The translations under genes were made by a program, and so were the position numbers. Below, piece by piece: positions 38,772 to 48,500 of a stretch of 64,000 nucleotides of DNA. The stretch's first letter is position 1. Each line of letters starts with the position of its first letter. The notes under the pieces are model-generated. The model was not told the DNA's origin, ran no database searches, and saw only the letters and a list, made by a program, of their open reading frames with translations. Origin of the DNA: Corynebacterium sp. NML98-0116 (GTDB lineage: Bacteria; Actinomycetota; Actinomycetes; Mycobacteriales; Mycobacteriaceae); contig NZ_CP017639.1 in assembly GCF_001767255.1 (NCBI RefSeq), forward strand, positions 1,758,875 through 1,822,874. Direction: 5' to 3'.

Positions 38772-39066
38772 GGGGCACCTTTCTAGTCATTGTCCCACCT
38801 TGTGGGTGGAAACGGGTGTCTATATGTTCCAATTAGTAACTTTATTTGGCAGGATGAATTTTTCCGCACTCGCCTGGGAAAACGTGCCCAAATTCACACC
38901 GCGTATAACCCCCGTGAATACACCCTGCGCACGCGAGTGACACCGAGCACACTGGACCCGTTTTTGCGGAATTTTGCGTCACCTATTTTCCTTGACATGT
39001 AGGGTGAGGGGCAGTAAATAACTTCGCTCTGTGTTATTGGCCATTGCTATTGGAGGTTAACTCACC
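38772..39066. promoter_or_regulatory. AT-rich divergent promoter region of the ATP-grasp gene and sseA
   Basis: This 295-base gap holds no gene. On the minus strand TATAGA (38819-38824) is a likely -10 for the ATP-grasp gene, and CCCAC-CTT-GTGGG (38794-38806) lies in its leader as a possible operator or hairpin. On the plus strand the sseA promoter is at 38992-39020. The centre (38820-38990) is AT-rich with no further signal that I can support. Confidence 0.5.
38992..39020 (+). promoter_or_regulatory. Consensus-like promoter of sseA
   Basis: TTGACA (38992-38997) and TAAATA (39015-39020) are separated by exactly 17 bases. Transcription should start near 39027, leaving a leader of about 40 bases that includes GGAGG at 39052-39056. 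It is the best housekeeping promoter in the window. Confidence 0.8.
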
Positions 39067-39933
39067 GTGGGCATCGAACTCGACGATCACTCGCAGTTTG
39101 CGAACTACGCACATCCGGAACGATTCGTGTCAGCCGCGTGGCTTTCTGCACGCTTGGGCATGCCGGGTCTGCGGGTGGTCGAAAGCGACGAGGACGCCTT
39201 CCTCTACGACATTGGGCACATCCCAGGCGCCGTCCGGATCGATTGGCACAACGACCTCAATGATCCTGTGCAGCGCGACTTTATCGACGGCGAGGCCTTC
39301 GCAGAACTCATGAGCGCGCGCGGCATCTCCCGCGACGATACCGTGGTGATCTACGGCGACCGCTCCAACTGGTGGGCCGCCTACACGGCGTGGGTCTTCG
39401 AGCTGTTCGGTCACCCGGATGTGCGCATCCTCGACGGCGGCCGCGACGCCTGGATGGGTGAAGAGCGCGATACCTCCTTCGCGGTGCCGGAGTACCCACG
39501 CACTGAGTACCCGGTAGTCGAGCGCCAGGACGCCCCGCTTCGCACCTTCGCATCTGAGCTGCTGCAGGAAACCCCCGCCCAGCTTATCGACGCCCGCTCG
39601 CCCGAGCATTACGCAGGAGCAGAGGCGGCCGCAAAGGATGGTGGCGTCGATACTCTGCGCCACGGGCACATCCCCGGCGCAGTGAACGTGCCGTGGGGCA
39701 ACTCCGTGTTCCCGAACGCGCGCCTCAAGGGCAGGGACGACATTGCGCACGTCTATAAAGACTTCGACCCTGCTACACCGACTGTGGTCTATTGCCAGCT
39801 CGGCGAAAGCGCGGCCCACACCTGGTTCGTGCTGAAGCACGTGCTCGGCTTCGAGCAGGTTTCGCTCTACGACGGCTCGTGGGCGGAGTGGGGAAACATG
39901 GTGCGCGTGCCAGTGGAGCGCGGCGAACGCTAA
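39067..39933 (+). CDS. sseA: Thiosulfate/3-mercaptopyruvate sulfurtransferase
   Basis: This 288-residue tandem rhodanese transfers sulfane sulfur, usually to cyanide or thiols. The inactive N-terminal domain (residues about 20-140) and the active C-terminal domain are both present; the catalytic Cys is in VVYCQLGESAAHTWFVL, a variant of the CRIGERSSHT loop. It starts with GTG. The order maf-sseA-accA3 is conserved in mycobacteria (Rv3282, Rv3283, Rv3285), here expanded by other genes. Confidence 0.92.
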   Translation: MGIELDDHSQFANYAHPERFVSAAWLSARLGMPGLRVVESDEDAFLYDIGHIPGAVRIDWHNDLNDPVQRDFIDGEAFAELMSARGISRDDTVVIYGDRSNWWAAYTAWVFELFGHPDVRILDGGRDAWMGEERDTSFAVPEYPRTEYPVVERQDAPLRTFASELLQETPAQLIDARSPEHYAGAEAAAKDGGVDTLRHGHIPGAVNVPWGNSVFPNARLKGRDDIAHVYKDFDPATPTVVYCQLGESAAHTWFVLKHVLGFEQVSLYDGSWAEWGNMVRVPVERGER

Positions 39934-39968
39934 GCCAGAACAGGTTGGCGGCCAGTCGCACCGGACTT

Positions 39969-40086
39969 CTAAGCACATATCAGGCAGGTGGCGGTGGCGT
40001 AGTCGCCGTCGTGGCTGAGCGAGAGTGATACGACCGGTCACGTCAAGCTTTGCGAGGACAGGGCGGACCACTTCCCAGCCCATCCC
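39969..40086 (-). pseudogene. acpS: Relic of acpS (holo-ACP synthase) C-terminus, frameshifted
   Basis: On the minus strand one frame reads GWEVVRPVLAKLDVTGRI, and after a one-base shift the next reads SLSLSHDGDYATATCLIC, A, stop. The second piece is the C-terminal strand pair of AcpS-type phosphopantetheinyl transferases (SLSH-x-x-DYA). No N-terminal part with the metal-binding Asp and Glu motifs remains nearby. The gene is dead. In corynebacteria this enzyme type activates the type I fatty acid synthase. Confidence 0.65.
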
Positions 40087-40279
40087 GTTTGTGGGGCTCA
40101 AATTTGCGTTGGGCGACGGACCTTTGCGTATCAAAAGAGCCAGAAGTCGTCGCCATCGGTGTCGCTGCCATCGATGCGCTTGATGACGCGCCCTTCCTAG
40201 GAAATAATGAGAATGACCTCGTCGATTCATTAATCAAGCAAATAACCAGGAGTTGGGACTCCGAGAGCAGGTGACATAA

Positions 40280-40450
40280 ATGGAAAAGCGCCGTACCCCT
40301 AATCAAGAGTTTTACGTCCCAAAGACCAACGTTCCTCCGAACGCGGGCCAGATCGCCGCGGCCAAGCTCATCATGAAGCGCCACCGCGAGGGCAAAGGCC
40401 GTGTGGAGATCACACCGAAGATCCGTTACCTCGCGAACTACGGAGACTAA
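40280..40450 (+). CDS. Small basic protein, 56 residues, unknown
   Basis: An ATG with AGCAGGTG about 8 bases upstream opens a 56-residue frame, MEKRRTPNQEFYVPKTNVPP followed by a helix with AAAKLIMKRHREGKGR and IRYLANYGD. It is basic, with no membrane segment or Cys. The composition looks coding and unlike the noisy sequence on either side. I do not recognise the family. Its end overlaps the convergent gene by 41 bases. Confidence 0.5.
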   Translation: MEKRRTPNQEFYVPKTNVPPNAGQIAAAKLIMKRHREGKGRVEITPKIRYLANYGD

Positions 40451-40781
40451 TTCTGAGTCTCTCCTGCTCTCCAACCCATTGCCAGGTTGGCTGCCAGGAA
40501 TCACTTTCCCCGTGTCTGCACCCCGCGGCTACGCATAGGATCGCGGCGTTGAGTGCGCACACAAGCTCGGCGGTCACCGGCTGCCGGTCGTGTTTCGCAC
40601 GCAGCGCAATTCGTGCAGCGTCCTGCAGGTCTTGGAGCAGCTGCAAGTCAGCCCGCGAGGCGATTCCGGCAGTGCTGCCATTTGCCAAGAACTCCTCAGT
40701 CGCAAGCCGTCTGGTACGGAGGTTGTCGAAAACCTTGCCCGCCGAATAGATCACTGAGGCAAAGTCGTCCATCCGTAGCAT
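40410..40781 (-). CDS. Hypothetical protein, possibly the N-terminal piece of a Fic-like protein
   Basis: The 123-residue product from the ATG at 40781 is helical (FASVIYSAGKVFDNLRTRRL, LQLLQDLQDAARIALRAKHD, VTAELVCALNAAILCV). The order of helices and the segment VTAELVCALNAAI resemble the region in front of the Fic motif in Fic-domain proteins, but the catalytic HPFxxGNGR motif is absent and the C-terminus looks degraded. TACACT 7 bases before the ATG may be a -10 for a leaderless mRNA. Confidence 0.4.
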   Translation of the reverse strand: MLRMDDFASVIYSAGKVFDNLRTRRLATEEFLANGSTAGIASRADLQLLQDLQDAARIALRAKHDRQPVTAELVCALNAAILCVAAGCRHGESDSWQPTWQWVGEQERLRISLRSSRGNGSSV

Positions 40782-40920
40782 GCCTCGTAGTGTAACGCTG
40801 GGGTGCCACGTGGCGTCGGCAAGCAGGCACTTGGACGAGTGCCCTGTGTGTTCCGGCGCCAAGCACGAACCCCCTGGCACGCAGTAAGCGCTGGCTCGTC
40901 GACAAGCACAAACTGATAGT

Positions 40921-40999
40921 CTGTCGCCAAATGCTTTCCGACGCCGACCCAGGCAGCGTCACCACACCCCTCTCATCTAACCCCAGGACGAAACCATGA
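40921..40999 (+). pseudogene. Relic of the DUF3151 gene 3' end
   Basis: The frame reads CRQMLSDADPGSVTTPLSS, closely matching the end of the intact DUF3151 protein (CRQMLSDADPDSVTTLL). In the first 37 bases 32 are identical to 37622-37658. The original stop is lost and the frame ends in a TGA that overlaps the next ATG. Sequence before 40919 has no similarity to the gene. It marks the right edge of the block containing sseA. Confidence 0.8.
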
Positions 41000-41679
41000 C
41001 ACGCATGCTTTTCAACCGCGCATCAGCTGCCACTCTCGCGGTATTGGCACCACTGACCTTCACCGCGTGCAGCTCCGAAACAGACACACCACCCGTCATC
41101 ACCATTACACAGACCACCGTGGTGGAAGAGCCCTCGTCCTCAGACACCCCTGACACCGCCTCATCGCCTGCCAAGCAGCCAGCGCAGCAGAATAATGCGG
41201 ATGCGTGTGTCCAGCTACCCAATGATCCACGCGAGGCATACCCCTCCAACTCGACGCCCGGGCGCATGCCCGCTGATGATGGCAGCGACTTCAACTACTG
41301 GATCGAGGACATCGACAATCACTACGACCCGTGTCAGCGTCTGAGCTGGATCATCTTCCGCGGCTCACTCGGGGACAAGGACCGCCCAGCTGGCACCGGC
41401 GCCTCCATTACCGACGGAGTAGCGTTCTACGTCGACGGCAAACCGATCAAAGAGATGAAGGCTTTCGGTCGCATCGACAACATCGAGCCGCTCGGGGATG
41501 GCGCTGCTGTCTTCGAATGGTCGGAGCGCGGCAATTACACCGCCGAAGGCTTCGTCAACCACTACTCTGCTGAGCTTCGCGCCACCGACGGAGGCATCGC
41601 AGCGGCCTCGGGGGACGTCGAGAAGTTCCACGAAAGCTGGGACTCCTCCATCAGCTACCTGCTGGGCACGTATGATTAA
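40996..41679 (+). CDS. LppP/LprE-family lipoprotein
   Basis: The 227-residue product has a lipoprotein signal peptide with lipobox FTAC (Cys25), a Thr/Pro/Ser-rich linker, then a domain of the LppP/LprE type with two further Cys (DACVQL and YDPCQRL), SITDGVAFYVDGKPI and a C-terminal Y-rich end. Function unknown; it would sit on the outer face of the plasma membrane. There is no clear ribosome binding site except CCAGGACG. It precedes accA3. Confidence 0.72.
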   Translation: MTRMLFNRASAATLAVLAPLTFTACSSETDTPPVITITQTTVVEEPSSSDTPDTASSPAKQPAQQNNADACVQLPNDPREAYPSNSTPGRMPADDGSDFNYWIEDIDNHYDPCQRLSWIIFRGSLGDKDRPAGTGASITDGVAFYVDGKPIKEMKAFGRIDNIEPLGDGAAVFEWSERGNYTAEGFVNHYSAELRATDGGIAAASGDVEKFHESWDSSISYLLGTYD

Positions 41680-41815
41680 GCGCGCCCCCGCGACGCGTTT
41701 CATGCACTCCTCGCTATGAGAATCGCTGGGACCTACCGGCAAGTAGTAACATAGGGTGGCAAAATCCGATATATTTCGGCAAAGCTCAGACTCTTTGAGA
41801 AAGACGGGATTTTTT

Positions 41816-43588
41816 GTGCCTATTCACAATCAGCAAGTGACCAAGGTGTTGGTTGCAAACCGCGGCGAGATCGCGGTGCGCATCATTCGTGCTGCCCAGG
41901 ATGAAGGCATCGCGTCCGTTGTGGTGTACGCAGACAGCGACGCGGCCGCACCATATGTTTCCCTTGCCGATGAAGCGTTCGCCCTCGGCGGGGAAACCGC
42001 CGCAGAGACCTATCTGGACATGGCGAAGCTGCTCAAAGTGGCGGCGGATTCGGGCGCGGACGCCGTTCACCCCGGCTACGGTTTCCTCGCGGAAAACGCT
42101 GAATTCGCACAGAAAGTTATCGACGCCGGTTTGACCTGGATCGGCCCCTCCCCCGAGGCTATCGCCACGCTGGGTGACAAGGTGGCGGCCCGCGCCATCG
42201 CCGAAGCTGTCGACGCCCCGATGGCCCCCGGCACGAAACATCCGGTCGCAGACGAACAGGAAGTCCTTGCGTTCGCAGATGAGCACGGCCTCCCGATCGC
42301 GATTAAGGCCGCCTACGGCGGTGGCGGACGCGGTATGAAGGTCGCACATACGCGGGAAGAAATCCCGGAGCTGTTCGAGTCCGCGACCCGTGAGGCCGTT
42401 GCCGCTTTCGGCCGCGGCGAGTGCTTCGTGGAGCGCTACCTGGATAAGGCTCGCCACGTTGAGGCGCAGGTGCTCGCGGACCAGCACGGCAATGTCGTGG
42501 TCGTGGGTACCCGCGACTGCTCGCTGCAGCGCCGCTTCCAGAAGCTTATCGAGGAAGCCCCTGCACCGTTCCTCACCGATGAGCAGCGCGAGCGCATTGA
42601 GCGCTCCGCCGAGGCGATCTGTAAGGAAGCCGGCTACTCGGGCGCAGGCACCGTAGAGTACCTGGTTGGCGCTGACGGCCTGGTGTCTTTCTTGGAAGTC
42701 AACACGCGCCTCCAGGTAGAGCACCCGGTCACTGAGCTGACCACCGACCTGGACTTGGTACGCGAGCAGTTCCGTATCGCCCGTGGCGAGCAGCTCAGCA
42801 TCACGGAGACCCCAACGCCGCGCGGGCACGCATTTGAGTTCCGCATCAACGGCGAGGACCCAACCATCAACTTCATGCCTTCTCCTGGCCCGATCAACGT
42901 CTATCGCGAGCCAGCCGGGCCCGGCGTGCGCGTGGACTCCGGCGTGCGCGAAGGTTCGGCGATTAACGGTCAGTTTGACTCGATGCTGGCCAAGCTGATC
43001 GTGTACGGCGCAACGCGCGAGGAAGCGCTGAATCGTGCCCGCCGCGCGCTTGCGGAATACGTCGTCGAGGGCATCCCGACCGTGATCCCCTTCCACCGCG
43101 CAATGGTCGAGCACGACGCCTTTATCGGCGACGGCACCTCGTTCGACGTCTACACTCGTTGGATCGAAGAGGCCTGGGACGGCGAGATGCCAGCCGTCAC
43201 CGCAGCTGATGATCAAGGTGTGGAGGGCGAAGCAGGCGTCGATAAGCAGGTGTTTGCCGTGGAGGTTGACGGCCGCCGCATCGAGGTAGCCCTGCCTTCC
43301 GCACTCGTGCCCGGTGCGGGCCCTGCCCGCAAGCCGAAGAAGCGCCGCGCATCGGCCGCGAAGACCGCCGCATCCGGCGACGCCGTGACGGCGCCGATAC
43401 AGGGAACTTTGATCAAGGTCAACGTGGCAGAGGGCGACACCGTCGCTGAGGGCGACGTCCTCGTCGTGCTCGAGGCGATGAAGATGGAAAACCCGGTCAA
43501 GGCGCACAAGGATGGCGTCGTGACGGGCCTGGCAGCCGAGCAGGGCGCTCAAGCGGCCAAGGGCGCAACGCTCATGGAGTTGAAGTAG
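41816..43588 (+). CDS. accA3: Acyl-CoA carboxylase alpha subunit (biotin carboxylase and carrier)
   Basis: This 590-residue protein (AccBC/AccA3) carboxylates its own biotin and hands it to AccD subunits for malonyl-CoA and long-chain acyl carboxylation. Residues about 1-450 are biotin carboxylase ([17 protein letters not shown]-grasp [22 protein letters not shown]); the last 75 residues are the carrier domain with biotinyl-Lys in [13 protein letters not shown]. The GTG at 41816 gives the family N-terminus; the in-frame ATG 20 codons earlier looks non-coding. Biotinylation requires BirA (33649). Confidence 0.94.
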   Translation: MPIHNQQVTKVLVANRGEIAVRIIRAAQDEGIASVVVYADSDAAAPYVSLADEAFALGGETAAETYLDMAKLLKVAADSGADAVHPGYGFLAENAEFAQKVIDAGLTWIGPSPEAIATLGDKVAARAIAEAVDAPMAPGTKHPVADEQEVLAFADEHGLPIAIKAAYGGGGRGMKVAHTREEIPELFESATREAVAAFGRGECFVERYLDKARHVEAQVLADQHGNVVVVGTRDCSLQRRFQKLIEEAPAPFLTDEQRERIERSAEAICKEAGYSGAGTVEYLVGADGLVSFLEVNTRLQVEHPVTELTTDLDLVREQFRIARGEQLSITETPTPRGHAFEFRINGEDPTINFMPSPGPINVYREPAGPGVRVDSGVREGSAINGQFDSMLAKLIVYGATREEALNRARRALAEYVVEGIPTVIPFHRAMVEHDAFIGDGTSFDVYTRWIEEAWDGEMPAVTAADDQGVEGEAGVDKQVFAVEVDGRRIEVALPSALVPGAGPARKPKKRRASAAKTAASGDAVTAPIQGTLIKVNVAEGDTVAEGDVLVVLEAMKMENPVKAHKDGVVTGLAAEQGAQAAKGATLMELK

Positions 43589-43591
43589 CCC

Positions 43592-44077
43592 ATGGACTTT
43601 AGTTTCCGTCGGGCCACCGAGTCCGACCGCACGTACCTCGAGCGTATTTACTTCCTCGCCGAGGCGCACGGTGATGAATCGAGCGAACTGTTCAGTGACT
43701 ACCCCACCTACGCCGCAGGCTACATCGGCGACTGGGATCCGGAGCGCGACGGCGGCGTCATCGTCTACGACGCCCTCGGCGTACCGGCCGGGGCGATCTG
43801 GCTGCGGTTCTGGGAGGATACCTCCGCCGTGGGGTGGGCAAACCTTGGGCCGGATATCCCCGAGTTCGCCATCGCGATTGAGGCCCGCGCGCAGGGCAAG
43901 GGCCTGTCACGCACGCTGATTGAGCAGGCTTGCGAGCTCGCGCGCGACAAGGGTGCGCGACAGCTCGCTTTATCTGTCGACGCCGACAACCCCAAAGCGC
44001 GCCACGTCTACGAGAAATTCGGCTTCCGGGATGTTGCCGATGCCCCACACCCGGGCACGATGGTTATTGACCTCTAG
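43592..44077 (+). CDS. GNAT acetyltransferase
   Basis: This 161-residue GNAT protein has the acetyl-CoA-binding segment IAIEARAQGKGLSRTLIEQA and the C-terminal HVYEKFGF strand. It starts 3 bases after accA3. Its N-terminus (FRRATESDRTYLERIYFLAE) and the WDPERDGGVIVYD block are shared with the GNAT gene at 45031, so the two are paralogues. The substrate is unknown. It overlaps the convergent protease gene by 14 bases. Confidence 0.85.
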   Translation: MDFSFRRATESDRTYLERIYFLAEAHGDESSELFSDYPTYAAGYIGDWDPERDGGVIVYDALGVPAGAIWLRFWEDTSAVGWANLGPDIPEFAIAIEARAQGKGLSRTLIEQACELARDKGARQLALSVDADNPKARHVYEKFGFRDVADAPHPGTMVIDL

Positions 44078-44966
44078 CCGCTGCGATTGAGCGCCACGAT
44101 TCGACGATAGAGACGATGTCGGGTGCCGCGGCGACGAGTACGCCCAACACGATTGCCAGCACGACTGGCAACACACCGCGCACTGCGGAGTCATCCTCGG
44201 AGGACAGCGAGTCCAGGCGCTTGCCCAACTGCGCCCCTGCGTTCGCAGCCGTTTCTACTGGGCGCTTGGCGGTGTGCACCACGGGGCCGTCGATATGGAA
44301 CCAGCGCTTGAGCACCTCGATTTCGTCATCGCTGCCGTAGTCGCGGCCGTCTTCCGGGTGAACCGCGCGGGAAAGCCCGCGCACGCCCGACGATGAGGAG
44401 ATGTTGCTCACGCCCGAGTACGGCCCGATCATTCCTTTGCCTTCGACCCACACGGGTGCACCGGAGTCGCCTGCCTGGCCATCTGGGAGCGTGCTGAACA
44501 CCGTGTTGCCGAGGCGCGCAGCGAACGAGCCGCAGCGCTTCGCCTTCGTCACCCCGCCGTAGGTACACACGCGATCCTTCGAGGTCAGCGTCGTGCCTGG
44601 GGAAATAAGGGTGTCTCCGCTGAGCCAGTTCGGGCCGAGGGCCACGCCGTCGTCCCAGACCACCATGGCCCAGTCGTTCGCGGTGTAATCCTCCTCATCG
44701 CGGTACAACGGCGAGGGGATAAACGTTCCGGTGAGGCCTTCGGCCCCCTGGACGGTGACACGATCCCCGTTGCTGCCACAGTGGGCGCTGGTGTAGCTCA
44801 CGCCCTGGTTTTTGTCATTCATCGCGACGGTGCATTTCACGTTGCTACCAACAACAATCAGACCCCCCTGCTGCACCACCGGCGCCGCGACCGCAGCCCC
44901 GTGTGAGATACCAAGGGCCAACGCCACAGTGACGGCCCCGATGCCGCGTGCAGTTCCTCCTCGCAT
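44064..44966 (-). CDS. Exported trypsin-like serine protease with C-terminal membrane anchor
   Basis: The 300-residue protein has a signal peptide ending near AVA-AP (residue 28), then an S1-type protease domain with catalytic His62 (TSAHC), Asp98 (ANDWAMV) and Ser168 (GDSGAPV). Four Cys may form two disulfides. A C-terminal membrane segment (VLPVVLAIVLGVLVAAAPDIV) would tether it to the outer face of the membrane. The target is unknown. The gene lies between two GNAT paralogues on the other strand. Confidence 0.85.
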   Translation of the reverse strand: MRGGTARGIGAVTVALALGISHGAAVAAPVVQQGGLIVVGSNVKCTVAMNDKNQGVSYTSAHCGSNGDRVTVQGAEGLTGTFIPSPLYRDEEDYTANDWAMVVWDDGVALGPNWLSGDTLISPGTTLTSKDRVCTYGGVTKAKRCGSFAARLGNTVFSTLPDGQAGDSGAPVWVEGKGMIGPYSGVSNISSSSGVRGLSRAVHPEDGRDYGSDDEIEVLKRWFHIDGPVVHTAKRPVETAANAGAQLGKRLDSLSSEDDSAVRGVLPVVLAIVLGVLVAAAPDIVSIVESWRSIAAARGQ

Positions 44967-45018
44967 AGGCCACAGGGTACCGCACGGCCCTGGCTGCGCC
45001 TATCCGTAGTAGTCGCGT

Positions 45019-45024
45019 TACAGT
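45019..45024 (+). promoter_or_regulatory. -10 box of the second GNAT gene
   Basis: TACAGT lies 6 bases before the ATG at 45031, predicting a leaderless mRNA. Confidence 0.5.
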
Positions 45025-45030
45025 GGCACC

Positions 45031-45528
45031 ATGACACAAAACAAGTCGTTTACTCTACGCCAAGCCACCGAATCAGACCGCATGTACCTGCAGCGCCTGA
45101 ACTTTCTTGCGGACGTATTCGGCGATGAAACCGCGCCCGTCGGGCACGAGGAGCGCCTCGGGGTGACCGACTACGTGGACCACTGGGACCCGGAGCGCGA
45201 CGGCGGCATTATCGCCTGCGATGAGTTCCGCACCCCCGCCGGTGGCGTGTGGCTGCGCTACTGGGATGACCCGGATGCAGGCCACGCAAACCTCGGCCCC
45301 GACGTGCCGGAGCTCGCCATCGCGGTGGAACGCCGCTTCGCAGGCCACCGGCTCGGCTCGAAACTGCTACGCGCAGTCATTGAGCTTGCAGCGCAACAAG
45401 GCGCGCCCCGCGTCGCTCTCTGGGTTGACCCAGACAACGAGCGTGCGCGCCACCGTTACGAGCAGTTCGGCTTCACCACGGTTGCCGACGTTGCCAATGT
45501 CATGGTGTTTGACTGCAACGTCGGCTAA
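45031..45528 (+). CDS. GNAT acetyltransferase, paralogue of the 43592 gene
   Basis: The 165-residue GNAT protein contains FTLRQATESDRMYLQRLNFL, WDPERDGGIIACD, the acetyl-CoA site IAVERRFAGHRLGSKLLRAV and HRYEQFGF. It is similar along the whole length to the GNAT protein encoded at 43592. It is divergent from the protease gene and convergent with pyc (17-base gap between stops). Confidence 0.85.
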   Translation: MTQNKSFTLRQATESDRMYLQRLNFLADVFGDETAPVGHEERLGVTDYVDHWDPERDGGIIACDEFRTPAGGVWLRYWDDPDAGHANLGPDVPELAIAVERRFAGHRLGSKLLRAVIELAAQQGAPRVALWVDPDNERARHRYEQFGFTTVADVANVMVFDCNVG

Positions 45529-45545
45529 CTGCGGCGAGAAACCCT

Positions 45546-48500
45546 TTAGGAGATCACGACGACCAGGTCGCCGCCCTCCACCTTGGTTGCCTGCGTGAAG
45601 GCGACTCGCTCGATGGTGCCGTCCTTCGTCGCCGAGATCGCGGCCTCCATCTTCATCGCTTCGATAGAAGCAACCTGGTCGCCGGCCTTGACTTCGTCGC
45701 CAGGCTTGACGGTCACGTTCACCACACCAGCGAACGGTGCCGCAACGTGGCCTTCCTGCGACGGATCAGCCTTCTCCACCTCGGCGACTGTGGACTCGGC
45801 GTTCTCGTCCCTGACCTGCATCGGACGGATCTGGCCGTTGACCGTCAGGATGACCTGGCGCATGCCCTTCTCATCGGGCTCGCCCACGGCGTCAAGGTTG
45901 ACCACGAGCGGCGGCAGGTGATCCTCGAGCTCGCCGTACCAGATCATCGTCTCCTCACCCTCAACAAGGCCGTAGAAGAAGGTGCGGTCCGACAGGTGGT
46001 CCGTGATGCCGTAGGTGCGGCGGTGTTCCAGGAACTCCTTGTACTGCTTCGGGAACAGCAGCTGGTCCAGCGCAGCACGGCGCGTCACGTGGTCCTCGGA
46101 ATCAAGGTCACCAGCGAGCTCTTCCGGCACGTCCACCGTGTGGTCGACTTCCTGGCGGTCCTCGAGCGCCTTGTCGCGCAGCAGCGGCCAGCCACCCGGA
46201 GGCGTACCCAGTTCACCCTGCAGGAAGCCGATGACGGACTCAGGGATGTCGTACTTGCGCGGGTTCTCCGCGAAGTCCTTCGGGTCCACGCCCGCACCCA
46301 CCAGGTGCAGCGCAAGGTCACCCACAACCTTCGACGACGGCGTGACCTTCGTCGGGCGGCCGAGGATCTCGTTCACCGCGGCATAGTAGTCCTCGATGAG
46401 CTCGAAGCGGTTGCCCAGGCCCAGCGCCTTCGCCTGCGTACGCAGGTTGGAAAGCTGACCGCCCGGGATTTCGTGCTTGTACACACGACCGGTCGGGCCA
46501 GGAATACCAGATTCAAACGGAGCGTAAACCTGGCGCACGGCCTCCCAGTACGGCTCGAGGTCGCTGACAGCCTGCAGGTCAATGCCGGTGTCACGCTCGG
46601 TGTTCGCGAAGGCAGCAACGAGTGCGGACAGCGACGGCTGCGAGGTGGTACCCGCCAGCGGTGCCGACGCCACATCCACAATGTCCGCGCCAGCATTTGC
46701 GGCCGCCAGGTAGGTCGCTAGCTGGCCGCCAGCCGTGTCGTGAGTGTGCACGTGAACAGGCAGGTCGAAGCGCTCGCGCAGCGCCTTGACCAGTTTCGCG
46801 GCAGCGCCCGGACGCATCAGGCCGGCCATATCCTTGATCGCCAGGACGTGCGCGCCGGCGTCGACAATCTCTTCGGCCAGACGCAGGTAGTAGTCCAGCG
46901 TGTAGATGTCCTCGGCGGGGTCGAGCAGGTTGCCCGAGTACGCCATCGCAACCTCGGCGACGGTGGTGTTGGTCTCCAGAACAGCCTCGATAGCGGGGCG
47001 CATCTGGGAAACGTCGTTGAGGGCGTCGAAGATGCGGAAGATATCAATGCCTGACGACGCCGCCTCGTTCACGAACGCCTTCGTCACCGAGTCCGGGTAC
47101 GGCGTGTAGCCCACGGTGTTGCGGCCGCGCAGCAGCATCTGGATATTCACGTTCGGGATGGCTTCACGCAGGGCGTCGAGACGCATCCACGGAGACTCGT
47201 GCAGGAAGCGCATGCCCACGTCGTAGGTGGCGCCGCCCCACGCCTCTACAGAGGCGAGCTGTGGCGTCATGTGGCCGACGTGCTTCGCCGCAGCGACCAG
47301 CGTGTTCGTACGGATGCGGGTTGCCAGCAGCGACTGGTGCGCATCGCGGAACGTCGTCTCGGTCACCCCGAGAGCCGTCTGGTTGCGGATCTTTTCCGCC
47401 CACTTCGTCGGGCCGAGCTCCAGCAGGTCGTCGCGGGAGCCACGTGGCAGGTCGCCGTAATCGAACTCCGGCAGTTTCTTCGAAGGACGAATCGAGGTCG
47501 GGCGTGGGCCGTTTGGCTTATTGACGGTCACGTTCGCCAGGTAGTCGAGGATCTTGCCGGCATCGTCAGCCGCGGCAGGAGCCTCAAGCAAGAACGGGTG
47601 ATCGTTGATAAAGCCGGTGTTGATGCGCTTGAAGCGGAAGTCCTCGTCGGACAGCAGCGCGCGCAGGAAGCCAATATTGGTGGAGACACCGGTGACGGTG
47701 AACTCGTTAAGCGCGCGCAGTGCGCGGTCGACGGCAACCTGGAAGTTACGGCCACGGCACGTCATCTTCACAAGCAGGGAGTCGAAGTTCGGGGTGATCT
47801 CGGTACCGACGTTTGCGGAGCCGTCGAGACGCACACCCGCGCCACCCGGGGAGCTGTAGCCGGTGATCACGCCGGAGTCCGGACGGAACCCGTTGTTCGG
47901 GTCCTCCGTGGTGATGCGGCACTGCAGCGCCGCACCGTTCATCTCGATGAGGTCCTGGGTCAGGTGCACGTCCTCGAGCTTCGCGCCCGCAGCGATGTAC
48001 ATCTGGTTCTTCACGATGTCCACGCCGGTGATTTCCTCGGTGACGGTATGCTCCACCTGGACACGCGGGTTCATCTCAATGAAGACGTGGTTGCCCTGCT
48101 CGTCAACGAGGAACTCGACGGTACCGGCGCCCTCGTAGTTGATCTCCTTACAGAAGTTCACCGCGTCCTGGCAGATGCGCTCACGCTGTTCCTGCGTGAT
48201 GTGCTGTGCCGGAGCGATTTCGACGACCTTCTGGTGACGGCGCTGCAGCGAGCAGTCGCGCTCAAACAGGTGCACCACGTTGCCGTAGGAGTCCGCCATG
48301 ATCTGCACCTCAATGTGCTGCGGGCGGATGACCGCTCGCTCGAGGTACACGTGGCCGTCGCCAAACGCTGCCTCCGCCTCGCGGGATGCCTCTGCCGCGA
48401 GGCGCTCGACATCTTCGATCTTCTCGATGAAGCGCATACCGCGCCCACCACCACCGGCGACTGCCTTGACGAAGACCGGGAAGGTGAATTCCTTCGCAAT

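Noticed and set aside
39130-40230. 366-codon minus-strand frame across sseA
   Set aside because: Mostly antisense to sseA; only its part at 40027-40086 matters, as one frame of the acpS relic.
41786-43669. 627-codon minus-strand frame antisense to accA3
   Set aside because: Same shadow effect of GC-rich codon bias; no ribosome binding site, no recognisable motif, and accA3 is fully conserved on the other strand.
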